The notes under the pieces were generated by a model. That model did no database searches. It had not been told where the DNA came from and saw only the letters and a list, made by a program, of their open reading frames with translations. From Paraburkholderia sp. ZP32-5 (lineage in GTDB: Bacteria > Pseudomonadota > Gammaproteobacteria > Burkholderiales > Burkholderiaceae), in NCBI RefSeq assembly GCF_021390495.1, contig NZ_JAJEJP010000001.1, positions 62,001 through 126,000 on the forward strand: a DNA stretch of 64,000 bases, written 5' to 3'. A program made the position numbers and the translations under genes. Shown piece by piece: positions 42,813 through 52,272 of this stretch (its first letter is position 1; each line of letters opens with the position of its first letter).

Positions 42813-45091
42813 TTGCATGTCACCGGCCCGATGTTCGGGAGATCGCCGCGGGAGGCCTTGTATTCGAACGATGCGACACAGCGGAAGCCATCACGACCGG
42901 TCACGTGGACGCGATTCCAACTCTCCAGATTTTCCAGATAGACCTTTCCTTCGTAGCCAACCGTGCCTCGCCGTGCACCCTGCTCCGAGAGCACCGTGCT
43001 CCCGAGCACGACCGGCGTCCCATTGCTCCGGACAAGCCGCACAACGGCGCCGTGGTTTCGATGGACAGGAAAGCGCACCGTGACCGACGAGCGGTCTGCA
43101 GGCACGATTTCATGCTCCGCCTGTTCAATATCAGCATCAGCTGGAACATCGCGTGGATCGATCGAAACATGATTCAGCTGGTACGAACGAAGATCCGGAA
43201 TGAGCACCCGACCGCTCGATCCCGTTTTGCCTACAAATCGATTCTCGTTGTAGACCGTAACGCCCGGCTCGGTATCCACGACCGCAAATGCGTCCTGCAC
43301 TGTGTTCGCCGCGAAGATCGAGCCATCCGACAGGACGACTGCGCCTTGCGCGGACACTTGCGTGGTGGTGTTACGTCCAATCCGGTCCACGCCAACTCCA
43401 ACCAGTCCGTGGTCCGACTTGTAGTCCACGTTGCCGAAAACGTGCTGTTGCCGCACGTTTCCAGTGCCCTGCGCCGCCACGTTCCAACCTACATCGCCCA
43501 CCGTGTTAGCCGATTGCGAGGCCTGCAGCTCCGCGACTGCCTGTCCACCCTGAATGCTTGTGCTTGTGCTAACACTACCCCGCTGCCCAAAGGGCATCGT
43601 GAGCGAAAGAAACACACCCGTGCTTGCACCATCCGCCATCTCGCGAAAGGCCGTCAAATAACCAGAGACCGATCCGATCAGATGCGCCGAGTAGCTAACC
43701 GATAGCAGTTTCACGTTCTGCTCGTTTGTCTTCACACCGGCGTACGTCACCCCGAGCGAACCCCATCTCGATAGCCCGAATCCGAGCGACGCGCGGTCGA
43801 GCCGTCGCTGCGGAATATCGCCATTCACCGTCGCAATATCGCGGAAGTCGTCAGTCGCGCGCTGCGTCGACGCGCTGAAGCTGAACACATGGTTGATGTG
43901 CTCAAAGCCGATCATGTATTGCCTGCCCGTGCCTACCTGCGCAGCCGTGGCCCCGGCAGCAGAGGCCGACACGACGCCGAAGTCGCCGACCGATAGCGAA
44001 GCGCCGACGCCGCCCATTGCGACGTCCGGAGAACCTTCACCGTGCCCTTCAACCGTTAGCCACGGTGTGATCCCGCGGCGATACGAGAGTTCGCCGGCAG
44101 CCGACTCGTAATGATCGTTGGGGCTGGCATAGTCGAGCCGCACCGAGCCGACTTCAGCGCTCAGCGAGCTAAGGCCCGGTTTCAGCAGCGACGGACTCGC
44201 ATAGAACGGTAGCGTCTGGACGATCTGCCGGCCCAACGCGTCTGTCATGACGACCGAAACGCTTCCGCCGCCAGTGGTCACGGGAAGCTGCGCGATATCG
44301 AACGGCCCGGCAGGAATTGGCTTCGACATCTGCTGAATACCGTTGACCAGCACGCTGACAGTGGTCGGCACGGCAGCCGTCCCACCGAAGCTCGGCACCG
44401 GATAGGTCACGAGGTCAGGGCGCAACGAAAAGTCCGTCGCGAGCTGGATGCCGCCGAGGCGAACCGGTTGCGACCATGCGAGACCGCCTGTGATGACATC
44501 GCCGAGCCGGTACCGATACATGCCGTTCGGATTTGAGTACGTGTAAGTAGTGTCGAGACGCGACGTCAACGAATCAGAGTTCCTGCTGTTGACTGCCTGT
44601 AATCCGGAACTGAGAACGCCATATCGATCGAACGCACGCATATCGAGGGTACCGCCGCTGGAATGCACGCCTGCGCCGTTGGTGCTGACCAGATCGTAGT
44701 TCACGACGATGCCTGGTGCCGCCGGGGAAACTTGCTTCGCAATGCCGGCGTTCGCGGTGCCCAATTGCGTCGTGGCGATTACTCCCCGGCCAGCTATCAG
44801 GTACAGCGCCTGAGAATGCATATCGAGCCGGTATGACAAGCCGTGAATATCGGCCAGGTCGACGAGACCGTCTTTGGAATGATCGGTCGGGAGGTCCGAA
44901 ACCATCAGGCCGTGCGAAAGCAGATCATGGCTCGAAGCAACGAGCTTCGCGCCGCGCTGCCTTACCGCAATGACCTGCCCTGTATCCCTACCGTTCATAA
45001 AGACTTCCAGCACAAACTGTTTATCTGCCGCGAAAGCGACGTTGCCCGAAACGAGAGTGACGAGCACGAGGCGTGCGATGACCCTGACCAT
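42809..45091 (-). CDS. Fimbrial outer-membrane usher
   Basis: A 760-residue usher with signal peptide (ends VAFAA). The N-domain has VLEVFMNGRDTGQVIAVRQRG. The 24-strand barrel contains RLDTTYTYSNPNGMYRYRLGD and TSVLVNGIQQMSKPIPAGPF (the plug-flanking region). The C-terminal domains read TVRFPVHRNHGAVVRLVRSNG, then YLENLESWNRV. It is of the archaic/SCPU-type class, shorter than classical FimD (about 830-870). It exports chaperone-subunit complexes across the outer membrane. It lies between the chaperone (12 bases upstream) and the minor subunit (overlapping). Confidence 0.9.
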   Translation of the reverse strand: MVRVIARLVLVTLVSGNVAFAADKQFVLEVFMNGRDTGQVIAVRQRGAKLVASSHDLLSHGLMVSDLPTDHSKDGLVDLADIHGLSYRLDMHSQALYLIAGRGVIATTQLGTANAGIAKQVSPAAPGIVVNYDLVSTNGAGVHSSGGTLDMRAFDRYGVLSSGLQAVNSRNSDSLTSRLDTTYTYSNPNGMYRYRLGDVITGGLAWSQPVRLGGIQLATDFSLRPDLVTYPVPSFGGTAAVPTTVSVLVNGIQQMSKPIPAGPFDIAQLPVTTGGGSVSVVMTDALGRQIVQTLPFYASPSLLKPGLSSLSAEVGSVRLDYASPNDHYESAAGELSYRRGITPWLTVEGHGEGSPDVAMGGVGASLSVGDFGVVSASAAGATAAQVGTGRQYMIGFEHINHVFSFSASTQRATDDFRDIATVNGDIPQRRLDRASLGFGLSRWGSLGVTYAGVKTNEQNVKLLSVSYSAHLIGSVSGYLTAFREMADGASTGVFLSLTMPFGQRGSVSTSTSIQGGQAVAELQASQSANTVGDVGWNVAAQGTGNVRQQHVFGNVDYKSDHGLVGVGVDRIGRNTTTQVSAQGAVVLSDGSIFAANTVQDAFAVVDTEPGVTVYNENRFVGKTGSSGRVLIPDLRSYQLNHVSIDPRDVPADADIEQAEHEIVPADRSSVTVRFPVHRNHGAVVRLVRSNGTPVVLGSTVLSEQGARRGTVGYEGKVYLENLESWNRVHVTGRDGFRCVASFEYKASRGDLPNIGPVTCK

Positions 45092-45102
45092 CAGCGGTGC
45101 GA

Positions 45103-45837
45103 TTACGGCACCTGAACAACTGGCACCGCAATCTGTTTTGACTGTCCATTGATCTGTACCTCAAGCTGCGCCGACGATGCAGTACGTAAGGCAGAGCCTT
45201 CAGGAACGTCCCAGCGTCGCTCTGCTCCTCCCAATACATACGCACTTCCATTGAATTTGACGTCGGTGGCGACTAAACCCTCGCCCGTAATCGACATCTG
45301 CCCGATCCGCACACGCTTACCGCCTTCATTGACAGCCTTCAGCACGCTGGTACCGTTGCGCGGAATCGAAAGCGTCCAATGCAGATCGCTGGCTGCCCTG
45401 GGCCGTGCCTCGAAGAAGACCGGCACCGAGAAATGCAACGAAAGGCGCACACCGGATGCAGCGTTTCCGGTCGGCAGTTCATCGACCAGCAAGCGGTACG
45501 TCCCCTCCGCATCGCGCTGACCAGCGCGCAACAGCACACGAATGATCTGCGATTCGCCCGGAGCAATATCAGCTGCTGGGGGACTCACGATCAGGTCGTC
45601 CGACTCAACAAGCTTGTCCGGTCCGCTCGGGGGTTGCGTCCACGCGAAAGCGCGCAATTGCAGCGATACCGGCTCATCCGACGGATTCGTGATGACCAGC
45701 GTCGCCGACGACCGCTGCGGTTGTATTTCGATCGAGACCGGATGTAATTCCAAGCTTTGCGCGCAGGCACTCAAAGGGACGCCAAGAAAAAGAACACACG
45801 CAATAACTGAAGTAATCCGGACAAGCGACATGACCAT
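45103..45837 (-). CDS. Periplasmic pilus chaperone
   Basis: A 244-residue chaperone with signal peptide ending CAQS. The N-terminal immunoglobulin domain includes LVITNPSDEPVSLQLRAFAW, then ESQIIRVLLRAGQRDAEGTYRLLVDELP, the F1-G1 donor region and conserved cleft. The C-domain starts near residue 140. It binds each SCPU subunit by donating a strand and hands it to the usher. It starts four bases after the major subunit's stop and ends 12 bases before the usher, so it is in the same operon. The proline/EGTYR motif is intact. Confidence 0.9.
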   Translation of the reverse strand: MVMSLVRITSVIACVLFLGVPLSACAQSLELHPVSIEIQPQRSSATLVITNPSDEPVSLQLRAFAWTQPPSGPDKLVESDDLIVSPPAADIAPGESQIIRVLLRAGQRDAEGTYRLLVDELPTGNAASGVRLSLHFSVPVFFEARPRAASDLHWTLSIPRNGTSVLKAVNEGGKRVRIGQMSITGEGLVATDVKFNGSAYVLGGAERRWDVPEGSALRTASSAQLEVQINGQSKQIAVPVVQVP

Positions 45838-45840
45838 CGA

Positions 45841-46368
45841 TCAGTACGTCACCGTTACGTTGACAGTGTCGGAGTAGTGTCCGACAACAGCGGCCTGGAG
45901 ATCTGCAGCCCGAATCTGCATATAGACCGGAATCGACTGAGTGGCGCCGTTGCCGGTTCCTGGCACCGTGTCGGTTCCGACCGTATCGCCCCAATTTGTC
46001 TGGCCCTGCTGATCGGTGGTGAGCGAGTATGCAAGCGTTGCCCCGGACTGATCGTCGATGGTGAGCTTGCGGGTTGTCACTGTGGCACCCGTCGCACCTC
46101 CTTGATCGAGGCCGACGTTATAGCTCGTTCCGGTTGTGCATGTGATGTTCACCGCACCTTGGCCCGCACCGTCAGCGGCAAAGCTAAGGTCGGAGAGAGC
46201 AATGTCAGTGGAGGCCCCGACCGAACAGGATGCGGTGACGTCAGCCGATACACCCAGTACGCCTTGCGCCGTCCCACTGGCCGCTGCGACAGGCGCGGCG
46301 GCGACCAGTGCGAGACCAGCGAGGGATGCGATCAGAAGCTTGCGCGGCAGAGCGTGATTGTTCTTCAT
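45841..46368 (-). CDS. Spore-coat-U domain major pilin
   Basis: A 175-residue protein: signal peptide (KLLIASLAGLALVAAAPVAA), then the SCPU domain with DVTASCSVGASTDIALSDLSF, a disulphide pair, YNVGLDQGG, NWGDTVGTDTVPGTG and the donor strand SDTVNVTVTY. It is likely the main shaft subunit of an archaic chaperone-usher pilus (Csu-like), used for adhesion and biofilm. It has an AAAGGACAAC ribosome-binding site and heads the operon. The EAL-domain gene ends 69 bases upstream on the same strand. Confidence 0.88.
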   Translation of the reverse strand: MKNNHALPRKLLIASLAGLALVAAAPVAAASGTAQGVLGVSADVTASCSVGASTDIALSDLSFAADGAGQGAVNITCTTGTSYNVGLDQGGATGATVTTRKLTIDDQSGATLAYSLTTDQQGQTNWGDTVGTDTVPGTGNGATQSIPVYMQIRAADLQAAVVGHYSDTVNVTVTY

Positions 46369-46437
46369 TTGTTGTCCTTTTCGTTTTAGAGAATTGCGGC
46401 CCGGCTACGCCGCGGCTGCGTTGCGATAACACCGAGA

Positions 46438-47691
46438 TTAGGCGTGGCGGCCGCTGCTGCGACCTTGCTCACCCCGAGAAAAGAGATAGCCTTGAAGCCA
46501 CGTCGCCCCGCTGAGCCGTGCTATACGCACGTCCGTCTCGGTCTCGATTCCTTCAACGACCACCGTTTGTACGCATGCTTTCGCGAGGCTGACCAGCTGC
46601 GTCAACCTGACCCGTGCCGTCTCGTCGAGGCGAGCATGACGTAAAAGTGAGCCGTCGACTTTTACAACATCGACGTCTAGAGTAAGCAGGCTTTTGAAAC
46701 TGCTATATCCACTGCCAACATCATCAAGAGCGACGCGACAACCGACGTTCTTGAGCGCACGAACAAAACCGAACGCTTCTTCGAAGTCGATAAGTGGAGC
46801 AGTTTCGGTAATCTCAACAGTCAGCCGTTTGGCAACGTTGGGAGCCTCGCTCAGCTTCAGGAGCGTGAGCGCCCACCACGCGTCGACGGTAGCGCTCTCC
46901 GCGGAAATATTGCAACCGATATGGGCGTCCGGATCATCGCGCAAGGTATTGATAACCGCATCGACCACCCAACGATCGAGGCGACGTATCAAGCCCAGGC
47001 GTTCGAGACTCGGCAACTGACGACCGACTCGAATCCGGTCAGATTTTCCTTTGGGTGTTTCGGAAAGCAGCGCTTCTTCGTAGACCAACGCGCCTGGTCG
47101 ATTGGCTTCACGAATCGGCTCAAACGACATGCTCAAACGGCCGGTGGCCATTGCTTCGAAAACGCGTTCCGCGACGACCGTGTCGGCTATGAACTGATCA
47201 CGCCAGGCTTTTCGTGGCTGCGCATCCTGCACTTTGGGTGCAGCGATCACCGAAGGGTCGAAGGGCCTGTCGTCATCCATATGCGCGATCTTCGCTGTGA
47301 TCGCTGCAAATGCAATTGTCGAGCCGGTGATGATGGGCCGGTCACCTAGCACAGCCAGTATGCGGTCGAGCAGGATCGCCGCCACCGGCGAACAGCCGAC
47401 GTCCCGCACAGTTCGTGGTGCGGGCGCGTTGAAAAGGAAAAGCATGTGATCACCGCTCGGGGCAAAGGAGCCCCTGCGTTCCTCACAAAGCACGCGTGCG
47501 CGCTCAAAGACAACGTGCCGCACAGCCGATGCAAAAGTCGCACCGTAGGCCTGCTCTATCTGTCGCAGGTTTGTTACGGACGCAACGATGCACAGGGGTT
47601 CGCGGGCAGCATGGCTCGGCGCTCTCTTTACGTCGAGACGCGAAAAAAGCGCGCGGAGCTCAGACGCTTCTGGTAGCGAATTGAAGCTCAT
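46438..47691 (-). CDS. EAL-domain cyclic-di-GMP phosphodiesterase with degenerate N-domain
   Basis: A 417-residue protein. Residues 1-160 look like a degenerate GGDEF domain (IEQAYGATFASAVRHVVFE, APSGDHMLFLF, with no GG(D/E)EF). The EAL domain (170-410) retains its metal and catalytic residues: YEEALLS (204-210), NIS near 261, EITE (293-296), DDVGSG (323-328), KVDGS (344-348), VEGIE (379-383) and WLQGY (398-402). It therefore probably hydrolyses cyclic-di-GMP. Ser replaces the usual Arg of EAxLR. It precedes the pilus operon by 69 bases on the same strand, so it may adjust pilus production locally. Regulation was not seen. Confidence 0.88.
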   Translation of the reverse strand: MSFNSLPEASELRALFSRLDVKRAPSHAAREPLCIVASVTNLRQIEQAYGATFASAVRHVVFERARVLCEERRGSFAPSGDHMLFLFNAPAPRTVRDVGCSPVAAILLDRILAVLGDRPIITGSTIAFAAITAKIAHMDDDRPFDPSVIAAPKVQDAQPRKAWRDQFIADTVVAERVFEAMATGRLSMSFEPIREANRPGALVYEEALLSETPKGKSDRIRVGRQLPSLERLGLIRRLDRWVVDAVINTLRDDPDAHIGCNISAESATVDAWWALTLLKLSEAPNVAKRLTVEITETAPLIDFEEAFGFVRALKNVGCRVALDDVGSGYSSFKSLLTLDVDVVKVDGSLLRHARLDETARVRLTQLVSLAKACVQTVVVEGIETETDVRIARLSGATWLQGYLFSRGEQGRSSGRHA

Positions 47692-47971
47692 GCGGGCACC
47701 CGATCGTCAATGATCGAGGGTGCAAAAGAGCGTTCGGTGACGAAAAGGTTCGTTTCTGCGAGAGTTCTGCCTGCTAGGAAACTTACGCAAAAAACGGAAG
47801 GAAATCAATGATGCGCGGTTGGCATGTCGCGGTAGAAACGACGGTGACGAAAAGGAAGGTTTCCGTCAATCCTTAGGTGCCAGGTGTGATTTAAGCGATA
47901 CAGGACCACATGTCGGACTTCCGCGCGGAGTCAGGTGGCGATTACCCTATCGCTCGAAAAAGGGAGCGATC

Positions 47972-48556
47972 ATGAGAAATATTGGCTACGCCCGCGTATC
48001 GACAGAGGATCAACATCTCGACCTTCAGCTGACCGCCCTGAAAGAGGCAAAGTGCGAACTGCTCTATGCTGATCATGGAGTGTCGGGCAAGAATGCGTCC
48101 CGCCCTGGGCTGGATAAGGCACTGGCACGCCTGAAGCCCGGGGACACGTTGGTGGTATGGCGTCTGGACCGGCTTGGCCGGTCTTTGGGGCATCTTGTGA
48201 AGTTAATCGAGAAGTTAAGCGTAAAGCGCGTTCACTTCCGCTCGCTGACCGAAGCCATCGACACCACCACTCCCGGTGGCATGCTGGTTTTTCACTTGAT
48301 GGCGTCAATGGCTCAGTTTGAGCGCACGTTGATCAGCGAGCGGACGAAGGCAGGTATCGCCGCAGCGCGGGCGCGAGGTGTTCAACATGGGCGATCCCCG
48401 GCCCTTACGGCGCAACAGCAGGACACGGCCATCAGGTTGCTGGAGAACCATTCGTTTGAAGAGGTCGGCTCAATCTTCAATGTGAGTGACCAGACAATTC
48501 GACGTCTGGCCAAGAAGATACCAGGCGCTCGGGAGAATACCGACCGTTCTGCGTGA
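47972..48556 (+). CDS. Serine recombinase (resolvase/invertase), plus-strand copy
   Basis: A 194-residue serine recombinase. The catalytic start MRNIGYARVSTEDQ has the nucleophile Ser 10. It is followed by WRLDRLGRSLGHLV and the long E helix QFERTLISERTKAGIAAARARG, and a C-terminal helix-turn-helix (FEEVGSIFNVSDQTIRRLAKK). It is the Hin/TnpR class that inverts or resolves DNA at short sites. ATG 47972 has GGGAGCG before it; the frame is open upstream without a start. It faces a similar recombinase at 48825-49421; the intervening DNA has no obvious target sites. Confidence 0.88.
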   Translation: MRNIGYARVSTEDQHLDLQLTALKEAKCELLYADHGVSGKNASRPGLDKALARLKPGDTLVVWRLDRLGRSLGHLVKLIEKLSVKRVHFRSLTEAIDTTTPGGMLVFHLMASMAQFERTLISERTKAGIAAARARGVQHGRSPALTAQQQDTAIRLLENHSFEEVGSIFNVSDQTIRRLAKKIPGARENTDRSA

Positions 48557-48824
48557 GCCATGTTAGGGCGAAACGTCTCGGTTGCATGCACTAATGCGCA
48601 GATCGAGAATGGCATGTTTCCAACGCGACAACGACTAATGGGAGACTTAAATCCATCGTCTACGCTTGTCAAGAAACGGATTCGATTGATGAGGCAGTGT
48701 TCGAGGGCGGTATTCGTCGGCTGTCCGTATGCAGCGCGCCGATCGCTCGCCTCGATGCTGCCATCATGATGCATCGGAACGTATCCGTACAATTCGCGAA
48801 ATATATCGCTATGCGAATCGTCTG

Positions 48825-49421
48825 TTAATGGGATGTTGCAACAGGCGACCCGCGCATATAAACCGGCACAATCCCCACCCTTATGAGGCTGCGCGTCAGT
48901 GTCTGGGGGTGGATCTCGTAGCGCTGTGCTACCACTTTTCGTGGGAGTTCTCGCAGGAGCCGTTGCGCCTCGCGACATTGCTCATCAGTGAGCGCCCGAC
49001 GTCGACCGTGTGGCCGGCCCTTTGCGCGAGCGGCAGCAATGCCGGCGCGAGTGCGCTCGCCGATCATCTCGCGCTCGAGCTGCGAGAACGCGGCGACGAG
49101 ATGAAAGTAGAAAGAGCCCATCGGCGTTGTCGTGTCGATGGTATCCATCAGACTGACGAAGTGAATGCCTTTCTTTGCGAAACGAGCCGTCAATTCGATA
49201 AGCTTCAACAGCGAACGTCCCAGGCGATCAAGACGCCAAACGATCAGGGTGTCGCCCTTTTTAAGCGTTCGAAGCGCTCGATCGAGACCGGGCCGTTTGA
49301 ACTTCGCACCCGATACTCCGTGGTCGGTAAAAATGCGATCACACGATGCCCGCTCTAGCGCTGCGATCTGCAGATCCAGATGCTGGTCATCGGTCGATAC
49401 ACGTGCATAGCCAATTCTCAT
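48825..49421 (-). CDS. Serine recombinase (resolvase/invertase), minus-strand copy
   Basis: A 198-residue recombinase related to the one at 47972: MRIGYARVSTDDQ with nucleophile Ser 9, then HGVSGAKFKRPGLDRALRTL, WRLDRLGRSLLKLIE and QLEREMIGERTRAGIAAARAKG. The C-terminal helix-turn-helix (RKVVAQRYEIHPQTLTRSL) differs, so the site preference probably differs. The start ATG 49421 is supported by the family's N-terminus; the frame opens at 49448. It may serve to invert or resolve nearby accessory DNA. The two genes are convergent, about 270 bases apart. Confidence 0.87.
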   Translation of the reverse strand: MRIGYARVSTDDQHLDLQIAALERASCDRIFTDHGVSGAKFKRPGLDRALRTLKKGDTLIVWRLDRLGRSLLKLIELTARFAKKGIHFVSLMDTIDTTTPMGSFYFHLVAAFSQLEREMIGERTRAGIAAARAKGRPHGRRRALTDEQCREAQRLLRELPRKVVAQRYEIHPQTLTRSLIRVGIVPVYMRGSPVATSH

Positions 49422-49942
49422 ACGTCGTCTTTCTTGCGGGCGGGCCAATCCATAGCCGAATAGCTTTTAATGGCGAGGGGCTGTTCAAGTCACTTTTCCA
49501 GATTGACGAATCCGCGTTCGATTGCGCCGCTATGCAAACGGGTGGTCGGCACAGTGCGGATGCGCAAGTGGCAGCTGTGGCGGATCGCCGCGAAGCTGTT
49601 GGAGGCGAGTGCCCTGCCCCGCGCCCGAATGGATTTCGTCCCGGATATCGCGCTGAAACGCGACAACGTTTGCTCATCCGCATTTAGTTGCGGTCACAAC
49701 CGCTATACCGCGCCAGCGAGTCTCGATTCGGATCAGAGATAGGGCGACGCCTTATTAGGGAGCAATCAACATTGCACTGATTGCTTGATCCTTCTTGTTG
49801 GGCGTTAGCGTCCTGAGAACTTTTAGTGGCAGAATTCTAAAGCCACTTAAATTCCGATTGTGTTCTGTCCGTCCCGATCATTGTCTGAAGGTGCCAGCCG
49901 TCGCGTTAGTGATATGTACGGAGAGAACGGGAGCCTCATGCC
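49422..49942. other. Non-coding stretch before the AraC gene
   Basis: The left end holds the promoter of the minus-strand recombinase. Frames here do not give recognisable proteins. A weak hairpin with CAATCA/TGATTG lies near 49762-49790. Nothing more can be supported. Confidence 0.4.
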
Positions 49943-50983
49943 GTGTCCCCCGCTGCCCAACAGATACCTTATGTCCGCTTCGACTCGAAGGACGTGTTGC
50001 CTGACGAGCGTCTCGACTATTGGCAGGGCAGCCTGTCCAACGTGTGCACGTTAAGTTTTCCAGGCGGCCTCACCGCATCGGAGTTCAAAGCCCGAAACGA
50101 AATGTGGATGCTCGGCGACATGATGCTGAGCGTGCGCGAATGTAGCCCACATATTCTGCACCGCTCCGAACGATCGATAAAGCTGGACCAGCTCGATCAC
50201 TACAAGATCCATTTTCGAATCGGAAACGGTGCCAACACCGATATGGTCCTTGGACGTCGCCTTATTCATGTGGAAGCAGGCGGAACCGTGCTTACCCATA
50301 TGGCTCAGCCAGAGCTTGCGCACGTCCACGGCGGCACGACCATTAATGTCATCATTCCGCGTGACCGGCTTGATCCTCTCCTCCCGCGCCCGGTCGATTT
50401 GCATGGTGTTACGTTGAACGGCCCATGTAGTGTGCTGCTCGCTTCGCATCTCACGACGCTGACGCAAACGGTCGGCGGACTGACACGCGAACAGCTACCC
50501 GCGGTGACAGGCGCAACGCTTCAATTGCTGGCGGCCGCCGTCACGCCCACCCTGGACACACTTGCGCTGGCGCGGCCGGTTGTCGAAGCGACGCTGATGC
50601 GTCAGGTGCGCCATTTCATCGAGGCGAATCTCACGAACCCGGACCTTACGCCCGACGTCATCTGCAAGCACTTCAAGATCTCCCGAAGCGCGTTATACCG
50701 GATGTTCGAACCACTCGGCGGCGTGGCGGGTTTCATAAAGGAGCGCAGGCTGTACAACATCCACACGCTGCTCACCTCTGCCCAGCATCGCCCTCACCTT
50801 CACCGCATCGCCGAGATGCACGGCTTCAAGACAGCCGCCCACTTCAGTCGCTCGTTCCGCGAGCAGTTCGGCTACAGCGCCCGCGAGCTTTTCGCGGCCG
50901 CACCACAGCGCCCCGTGCATATGCCAATCTCGGGTGGCCCACGCTATTCGATGGACCGATGGCTGCATTTGCTACGGGGCTGA
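49943..50983 (+). CDS. AraC-family transcriptional regulator
   Basis: A 346-residue regulator. The C-terminal AraC DNA-binding domain has two helix-turn-helix units. The first is LTPDVICKHFKISRSALYRMFEPLGG (residues about 235-262), and the second is RIAEMHGFKTAAHFSRSFREQFGYSARELF (290-320). The N-terminal 200 residues are a cupin-like ligand domain. The start is GTG 49943 after GAGCCTCAT; no better one is seen. It stands alone between the recombinases and a gene-poor area; no operon is apparent. The ligand is unknown. Confidence 0.87.
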   Translation: MSPAAQQIPYVRFDSKDVLPDERLDYWQGSLSNVCTLSFPGGLTASEFKARNEMWMLGDMMLSVRECSPHILHRSERSIKLDQLDHYKIHFRIGNGANTDMVLGRRLIHVEAGGTVLTHMAQPELAHVHGGTTINVIIPRDRLDPLLPRPVDLHGVTLNGPCSVLLASHLTTLTQTVGGLTREQLPAVTGATLQLLAAAVTPTLDTLALARPVVEATLMRQVRHFIEANLTNPDLTPDVICKHFKISRSALYRMFEPLGGVAGFIKERRLYNIHTLLTSAQHRPHLHRIAEMHGFKTAAHFSRSFREQFGYSARELFAAAPQRPVHMPISGGPRYSMDRWLHLLRG

Positions 50984-51970
50984 GTTCGCGGCATCATTTG
51001 AGTGACACGAAAATTGTGGCGTTTTCTACATGAAGCCCCCTGCTTCCATGTCCGTGCATCCCCGATGCTCCTATCACCCAGATCGACCGTGAAACAATTG
51101 TTGAAAACGGCCGAACACCCCATCACATAAGGCGCGGAGCGGAAAAATTTTCCCTGTGTTTAACGGCAAACCGCAATCGCCTACTTGGCTACACTCGATC
51201 TCAAAGTGCGCGGGAAACATCAACGATGCACCGACTGGTCGTGACTAGACGACGTTACCTGCCCGGTGGATTCCGACTTCGAACAGGGCGCACTGGATCG
51301 CTGAAAGTAGAGAAGGGCGCATGATCGAGCGGGTGAATTGCGAGGGCTGAGCGTTCCGTGCAGTGAACAAGGTGCGCTATCGCGATGGCATGCCGTGGTC
51401 GTACGCACGAAACCCAGTGCAAATGGTGTCGGAAGTGCTCGTGGCCGACAACGATGGCCGCGATTGATCGAACAGATGCGGCACGCGCTCCAAATGCCGG
51501 TCCTGACTGATGCCGATTTTCGTGAGCCGCCCCGCGAGCTTCATAGCGCACGCCTTCGGGTGCCGCGATTCGAACCAGTGCGTCGAATATTCCGGCGCGC
51601 AAACCTCCAACGTCACCTACAGCGGAAACGAAAGCCGAGTTGCTCACGTTCATGGTGGCTAGTCAGTTGCTTGCGTATGCGCGGTCGGGACAGCGATTAC
51701 GGACCGAACACCTGATCGAGTCGTGCCAGATCTCGCTGTCTACAACCGGAGCGCGCTGCGACTGGATCGTTCGGGCAAAGCTGGTCGAAGCCTCCGGGTC
51801 ACTCGCACAACAAGCTCAGGCACTGCCATTCCCGCGTGACGACGCAGGTCCCCGGAAACTCTTCAATCTTCACGGTGGCTGGCTTCTCGACTACCGCTCC
51901 CCGGTCGTCCGGCAGATTCAAGGTCTGAGCTTGGCCCGTCTGGGAATTGTTGGCGAACAGTGACGGAGTG
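50984..51970. other. Gene-poor stretch, possible decayed genes
   Basis: No intact gene is convincing. Around 51775-51830 (plus strand) the frame reads KLVEASGSLAQQAQAL, which resembles the tail of a methyl-accepting chemotaxis protein, but the rest does not. Several long frames on the minus strand appear to be shadows of high GC. The right end is the inverted-repeat element at 51971. Confidence 0.35.
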
Positions 51971-52058
51971 CGTTAAGGGTTATTCGACGCCTGCCAGCAC
52001 GCGCAGCGGCACCGTCTCATTCCTGCGGCCGAAGGCAGATATCGAATAACCCTTAACG
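51971..52058. repeat. 88-bp element with perfect 17-bp terminal inverted repeats
   Basis: Arms 51971-51987 and 52042-52058 are exact reverse complements (CGTTAAGGGTTATTCGA). The centre carries CTGCC and GGCAG in mirrored positions. No T-tract follows, and no gene lies inside. It resembles a miniature inverted-repeat element or a recombination/integration site rather than a terminator. Confidence 0.75.
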
Positions 52059-52272
52059 ATTTCGGCCGGCCACCGGGGCGCCACGGAGGCTGGAGTTGAT
52101 GCAAAACGCATGAGACCCTGGCCGGCCGCGAACCACCGCTTGCATCCATGGTCGGTCGGACATTCGGCGGCCAACTCCGCTTTCGTTAGCGGACACTGCC
52201 GTCCGAAGCTTGCACGAGTAAAATCCGGATGCAACGCCTGACGTGCGCGCACGTAACCGATCGGAGGCCTGG

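Noticed and set aside
48382..48978. Leftward 198-aa frame between the two recombinases
   Set aside because: It overlaps the end of the plus-strand recombinase and the start of the next gene, with no domain features.
51640..51963. Plus-strand 107-aa frame with a chemoreceptor-like stretch
   Set aside because: Only about 15 residues resemble a chemoreceptor tail; too short to call a remnant gene.
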